This document shows positions 5,885-9,211 of a stretch of DNA of 9,211 bases, piece after piece (the first letter of the stretch is position 1; each line of letters begins with the position of its first letter). The stretch lies in assembly GCA_015486895.1 (NCBI GenBank), contig WFQT01000305.1, positions 1 to 9,211 of the forward strand, written 5' to 3'. Source of the DNA: Anaerolineae bacterium. GTDB lineage: Bacteria > Chloroflexota > Anaerolineae > JAADDB01. The notes beneath the pieces are model-generated. The model was not told where the DNA came from. It ran no database searches and saw only the letters and a program-made list of their open reading frames with translations. The translations under genes and the position numbers were made by a program.

Positions 5885-7614
5885 CTTACCGGGTAATTAC
5901 TGCTACATTGAAATCTCGCACCGCCGTCCACATCGGCAGCGGGCAAGGCAACGATTTGACCGATGCGTTGATTCGGCGCGATTCCCAGGGACGTCCCTTC
6001 ATCCCCGGCACAGCGATTGCTGGTGCGTTGCGTTCACTGCTTACCCGGCTCGCTCCACGGCTTGGCTTTGGGCACCCTTGTGTAGTGCTTGCAAAGGACG
6101 AGAAAGAGCGGAAAAAATCATGCAATTGTGCGGTATGTCAACTGTTTGGCGATATCAATCCGTCGGACAGAGAGGATACAACCTCGCAATCGCACGCATC
6201 GCGCATCGTGGTGTTCAATGCTTACCCTAACGGCAACTCGAGCATCCCTCTCGCCTTGATCCGTGACGGCGTGGGCATCGATCGCGTTACCGGAACGGCT
6301 GCGCGGGCTGGATCGGTCAAGTTCGACCTGGAAGTGCTGCCTGCCGGGACGCAATTCGAGTTACGGCTGGAGTTGCGTGATGCCACCGATGAAGACGAGC
6401 GATTGTTGGCCGCCGGACTGGCCGAGTGGCGGGCAGGCCGCCTGTGGCTTGGCGGGCGTGTGGCACGCGGCCTGGGCGCGTTCGAACTGGAAAACCTGGA
6501 GTACAAATCCATCCCCCTGGAAACCGCAGACGATGTTTTGGCTTACTTGAAATCTGACAAGCCTTGGGAAGATGTACAGGGAGATACCGGCTGGCTGGAC
6601 AGCAAAATTCGGGAAATCGCTCCTACATCTGAGCATCGGGATGTGTCTGGTGTAGCCCAGAACTGGGTGGAAATTACCGGTATCCTACAGGCCGAAGGCC
6701 CCCTGCTGACCAATGATACGATGGTTGCCGGGATGACCGGCTTCGACCACGCACCCTTGCTGGCCCGAGTGGGGGATTGGCAACATCCCGCGCTCACCGG
6801 GGCAGGACTGCGTGGCGTGTTGCGCTCCCATGCCGAACGCATTGCTCGTACTCTGGCGACTTATAACGCTAGTGGAAAGAAAGACTTCCTGCTCAAATGC
6901 CCAGCTTGTGACCCGAACGTGCGTGACAACAACAAAAAACGACGATTGCCCTTGGAAAGTTGTGACAGCTTGCTGAAGAAGAGCGGGGTCTCCAGTACGG
7001 AGATCATTGGAGAAGAGAGACTGTGCTTGGCTTGCCGCCTGTTTGGCAGCACCCGGCGCGGTAGTCGCCTGATTGTGGAAGATGCACCTTACGCCGGAGA
7101 TTGCCCCCCTACGCTGAAGATGCTCGACTTTCTGGCCGTTGACCGCTTCACCGGCGGCGGCAAGGACGGTGCCAAATTCGACGCGTTGGCTTTATGGCGG
7201 CCGGCGTTCAAACTGCGTATCTACCTGGAAAACCCCCAGGAGTGGGAGTTGGGCTGGTTGGCTCTGGTGTTGCGTGACCTGGAAGAAGGCTGGCTCTCGG
7301 TAGGCTTTGGGGCGGCCAAGGGATTTGGCCAGGTTGAGCTTCGGGATTGGAGGGCCACCTTTGGCTATCTTACAGTGGAGGACTTGCCGAGTGGCTTGAC
7401 ACCACCTCAATCGCCGGAGAAAAGCGGTGTTTTCGAAACCATGACGGCACAGGGTGGTACGGATACTTGGCGTACCGTTGCCCAGCCATGGGTGAAAGCG
7501 TTTCGCGATAAAGTGCTGGAGTTCAATCGCCCTGAGGATCTGAAGTTAAGGGAAGATAGCTACTTTGGCAAAGTGGATGCGCTGTATCCGGTGCTGAAGG
7601 GAGGCGCACTATGA
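5881..7614 (+). CDS. cas7-2x: Cas7-2x, two tandem Cas7 RAMP domains
   Basis: This is a crRNA-filament subunit made of two Cas7 units. Copy one (about 1-208) has D28 in LTDALIRRD, FIPGTAIAGALRS (40-52), a zinc-finger element C81, C83, C86 (plus C67) ending in CQLFGD, GIDRVTGTAA (132-141) and a VARGLGAFEL loop (194-203). Copy two (about 262-490) repeats the order: D289 in GFDHAPLLAR, ALTGAGLRGVLRS (304-316), C340/C343 and C382/C385 ending in CRLFGS, AVDRFTGGGKDG (419-430) and AAKGFGQVEL (478-487). The two aspartates are the likely target-RNA cleavage residues, by analogy with Csm3. About 85 residues follow copy two without a known motif. ATG 5881 overlaps the previous stop by 4 bases (ATGA), with AAGGAGG (5868-5874) 6 bases ahead, so translational coupling is likely. 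G+C is very high around 6421-6480. Confidence 0.92.
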   Translation: MTYRVITATLKSRTAVHIGSGQGNDLTDALIRRDSQGRPFIPGTAIAGALRSLLTRLAPRLGFGHPCVVLAKDEKERKKSCNCAVCQLFGDINPSDREDTTSQSHASRIVVFNAYPNGNSSIPLALIRDGVGIDRVTGTAARAGSVKFDLEVLPAGTQFELRLELRDATDEDERLLAAGLAEWRAGRLWLGGRVARGLGAFELENLEYKSIPLETADDVLAYLKSDKPWEDVQGDTGWLDSKIREIAPTSEHRDVSGVAQNWVEITGILQAEGPLLTNDTMVAGMTGFDHAPLLARVGDWQHPALTGAGLRGVLRSHAERIARTLATYNASGKKDFLLKCPACDPNVRDNNKKRRLPLESCDSLLKKSGVSSTEIIGEERLCLACRLFGSTRRGSRLIVEDAPYAGDCPPTLKMLDFLAVDRFTGGGKDGAKFDALALWRPAFKLRIYLENPQEWELGWLALVLRDLEEGWLSVGFGAAKGFGQVELRDWRATFGYLTVEDLPSGLTPPQSPEKSGVFETMTAQGGTDTWRTVAQPWVKAFRDKVLEFNRPEDLKLREDSYFGKVDALYPVLKGGAL

Positions 7615-8198
7615 GCAAGCATCAGCCTGTGAATTTTAGCGACGTGATCAAAGAGGTGCAAAGTTCCCAGGTAGGGAAGGAATCTCTTTCCATTTGGGGC
7701 GGACGGGTTCCTGAAATGGAACTGCGCGATTTTTTGAGCGCATGGGAAAAACTTGCCCAGATGCCTTACCGGATTTGGGAATACGTCAGCGAGATCCATT
7801 TCGAGATGAACTCGATGTCCAATGAACCAGCCCTTTTGCAGCGCGGACGCCTCTTTGGCGGGGGTGGTGACATGGAACTACGCCGTGATGGTCATGAGTT
7901 CATCTGGCGCTTCATCGGCCCGGCTGGAGTAGAGCCGCCAGAAGGAAGTTATGACGCGGAGAGTTATTGGAATGCCCATGATGATGAAACTTTCCACTGC
8001 TATGAGGAAGCAGCATTGCTCTGGGGTCAATGGGATGGCTCCCGGTGGGTTGACGACCGGGTTAGCGCGGCCACATTGGAGTATCCCGCGGCGGGTAAAC
8101 GGGTGAAACTCGAATACAAATCCTACAGCCGTGCCGGACATGTGGCGTTTGTCTGGTTCACTGGCTTGAGTGAGTGGAAGGAGGATAACGATGGCTAA
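7611..8198 (+). CDS. csx19: Csx19 (TIGR03984 family), type III-D accessory subunit
   Basis: The 195-residue protein matches my memory of the Csx19/TIGR03984 pattern: LFGGGGDMELRRDGHEFIWR (about 81-100), then a central acidic part, EEAALLWGQWDG, and a C-terminal YPAAGKRVKLEYKSY followed by VAFVWFTGL. These read as beta strands with aromatic and charged positions. Csx19 is a marker of type III-D loci and in the III-Dv complex is a structural component; it has no known catalytic residues, and none are visible here. The start ATG overlaps the cas7-2x stop by 4 bases (7611-7614), and GGGAGG (7599-7604) lies 6 bases ahead. The gene's 3' end overlaps the next start by 8 bases. It has a polar N-terminus and no membrane segment. 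The family call is from pattern and context, not from an alignment. Confidence 0.85.
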   Translation: MSKHQPVNFSDVIKEVQSSQVGKESLSIWGGRVPEMELRDFLSAWEKLAQMPYRIWEYVSEIHFEMNSMSNEPALLQRGRLFGGGGDMELRRDGHEFIWRFIGPAGVEPPEGSYDAESYWNAHDDETFHCYEEAALLWGQWDGSRWVDDRVSAATLEYPAAGKRVKLEYKSYSRAGHVAFVWFTGLSEWKEDNDG

Positions 8199-8382
8199 CG
8201 GAATCATTATCAAGGTGAAGAAAGGCTACACGGGCATCATTCGCGGAGAAGACGGGCGAGAGTATCGATTCAATCGTAAAAGGATCGCAGAAGGCGAACT
8301 AAAACAAGTAGCAATAGGACGGCGAGTCGAATACGAGCCAGATGGCGATTGGGCTACCCAAATCCGCTTACTGGCTGAGGTG
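8191..8382 (+). other. Cold-shock/OB-like domain within Cas7-insertion
   Basis: Codons 1-64 show the CspA order of elements: a first strand (IIIKV), then KGYTGIIRGEDGREYRF in place of the RNP1 (KGFGFI) and RNP2 (VFVH) region, then NRKRIAEG like the SAI loop, and IGRRVEYEPDGDWATQI like the EGQ-V-F strand and end. Several RNP aromatics are replaced (T14, G15, R26), so nucleic-acid binding may be altered. It is joined to the RAMP by a flexible Lys/Ser/Thr/Asn/Pro-rich linker (about 65-92). The resemblance is by eye. Confidence 0.55.
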
Positions 8383-9211
8383 GTAGAAGTAAGGGCAAAG
8401 AAAAAAAGCAAGACGCAACCTAATTCCAATTCCACCACCAAGCCCCAATATGCTCCTTCCCAAGGGTATCGCTTTCTCAATCCCTACAATTTCGTACGTC
8501 CTCTAAAGGTATATGACCGAAGCAAGTCGGTTTTGCTGGGTCGGACTTCTCCTCCCCCGCATGACCGTTACGTTGGGCTCTCTGGACGCATTGCATGCCG
8601 GCTAACAACGACAACGCCGTTGTTTGTGGCGGACGCGCATAGAGTGGAGCCGGACCCAGATGTAGCCGATCATTTTCACTACCATTTCTTTCGCGTCCCG
8701 GAAGGAAATATTGCTATTCCTGCTTCAAGCATACGTGGAGCCATCCGCAGCATTTTCGAAGCAGCCACCAATTCTTGTTTTATGCATTTGAGCGGAGAGC
8801 AAGAACCCGGTGATAAGCGCTTGAGTTATCATCTACCCCCAGGAGATGCGCTTCGCCTAGTGCCTGGCAGGGTACGTAAAGACGGTGACACGTGGGAATT
8901 GGAGCTATTGCCCGGTACGACCCCGATTACCCCAGATAGGCGACCTTCAGGCCCCCAATATGCTGCCTGGATCATGTTCTATCGTCCGATTCTGAAAAGT
9001 CGGACAAAGATGAGGGCTTCTCATTCGCCATATTCAAAAAGGCAACAGTTATCCCCTGAAGGTTATGAACATGGGCAAAAATATTGGGCGCTCATTGAGA
9101 AGGTCAGGCACCCTTTACGTCACTTCGAGTTTTGGAATGTAGTGGCGTTGGCAGATCGTGAAGAGGATTTGCCCAAACCCTCAGAAGCCCAACGGCGGGT
9201 TCTAGGATATC
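8191..9211 (+). CDS. cas7-insertion: Cas7-insertion RAMP (TIGR03986 family), partial, with N-terminal cold-shock-like domain
   Basis: The frame is open from ATG 8191 to the window end (340 codons and one base); no stop is reached. AAGGAGG (8178-8184) lies 6 bases ahead, and the start overlaps the csx19 stop by 8 bases. Residues 1-62 resemble a cold-shock/OB fold (see the separate entry); 63-92 form a Lys/Ser/Thr/Asn/Pro-rich linker. The RAMP part then starts with FLNPYNFVRPL (95-105), a hallmark I associate with TIGR03986 and gRAMP-like Cas7 units, and continues with IPASSIRGAIRSIFEAATNS (176-195), the substrate-loop and helix signature. An Asp at 148 or nearby (FVADAH) could be the counterpart of the Cas7 catalytic Asp. 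In III-D2 complexes this subunit carries a large insertion, which would lie in the unseen rest. It is expected to join the complex as the Cas7 unit at the far end of the filament from the crRNA 5' handle. Confidence 0.9.
   Translation, partial: MANGIIIKVKKGYTGIIRGEDGREYRFNRKRIAEGELKQVAIGRRVEYEPDGDWATQIRLLAEVVEVRAKKKSKTQPNSNSTTKPQYAPSQGYRFLNPYNFVRPLKVYDRSKSVLLGRTSPPPHDRYVGLSGRIACRLTTTTPLFVADAHRVEPDPDVADHFHYHFFRVPEGNIAIPASSIRGAIRSIFEAATNSCFMHLSGEQEPGDKRLSYHLPPGDALRLVPGRVRKDGDTWELELLPGTTPITPDRRPSGPQYAAWIMFYRPILKSRTKMRASHSPYSKRQQLSPEGYEHGQKYWALIEKVRHPLRHFEFWNVVALADREEDLPKPSEAQRRVLGY

Noticed and set aside
8191..9211. Reading the last gene as the N-terminus of a single-protein III-E effector (gRAMP)
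   Set aside because: FLNPYNFV-type motifs occur in both, but the presence of separate cas10, Cas7-2x, Cas5 fusion and csx19 makes the stand-alone TIGR03986 RAMP more likely; the rest of the gene is not visible.

Overview
The window holds one strand-uniform operon encoding most of a type III CRISPR-Cas interference complex of the subtype III-D2 (also called III-Dv) kind, the lineage thought to be close to the ancestors of the single-protein III-E effector (gRAMP/Cas7-11). The organism cannot be fixed from the sequence. Medium-to-high G+C content, strong AGGAGG-type ribosome binding sites and this CRISPR subtype would fit a Chloroflexota-like or other non-proteobacterial, often thermophilic or metagenomic, bacterium; that assignment is a low-confidence inference.

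Layout, all on the + strand. Bases 1-124 are the GC-rich tail of an unrecognised gene. Bases 125-318 are a leader with a TATAAT box and two short open frames that carry their own ribosome binding sites. Next come a CARF-HEPN ribonuclease of the TIGR02710/Cas02710 type (319-1881), a Cas10 that lacks the HD nuclease domain but keeps an intact GGDD cyclase motif (1894-3558), a Cas7-Cas5-Cas11 triple fusion (3560-5884), a double Cas7 protein, Cas7-2x (5881-7614), Csx19 (7611-8198), and the first 340 codons of the TIGR03986 RAMP, Cas7-insertion (8191 to the window end, cut off). The last gene starts with an unexpected cold-shock/OB-like domain.

The genes are almost gapless: the first gap is 12 bases, the next 1 base, and the remaining three junctions overlap by 4, 4 and 8 bases. 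All are preceded by near-consensus Shine-Dalgarno sequences, so one co-transcribed and translationally coupled unit is likely. By analogy with studied type III complexes, the Cas7 units, Cas5, Cas11 and Csx19 would hold a crRNA and cut complementary RNA at Cas7 aspartates. Target binding would switch on the Cas10 palm to make cyclic oligoadenylate, and the messenger would be read by the CARF domain of the first gene, whose HEPN domain would then degrade RNA. Because Cas10 has no HD domain, DNA cleavage by this complex is not expected from these genes.

No CRISPR array, Cas6, Cas1/Cas2, ring nuclease or regulator gene is visible in the window; some of these may lie beyond its right edge. The most notable points are the cold-shock-like fusion on Cas7-insertion, the AT-rich and probably separately acquired Cas11 end of the triple fusion, the clean internal duplication in Cas7-2x, and the short open frames in the leader ahead of the RNase gene.
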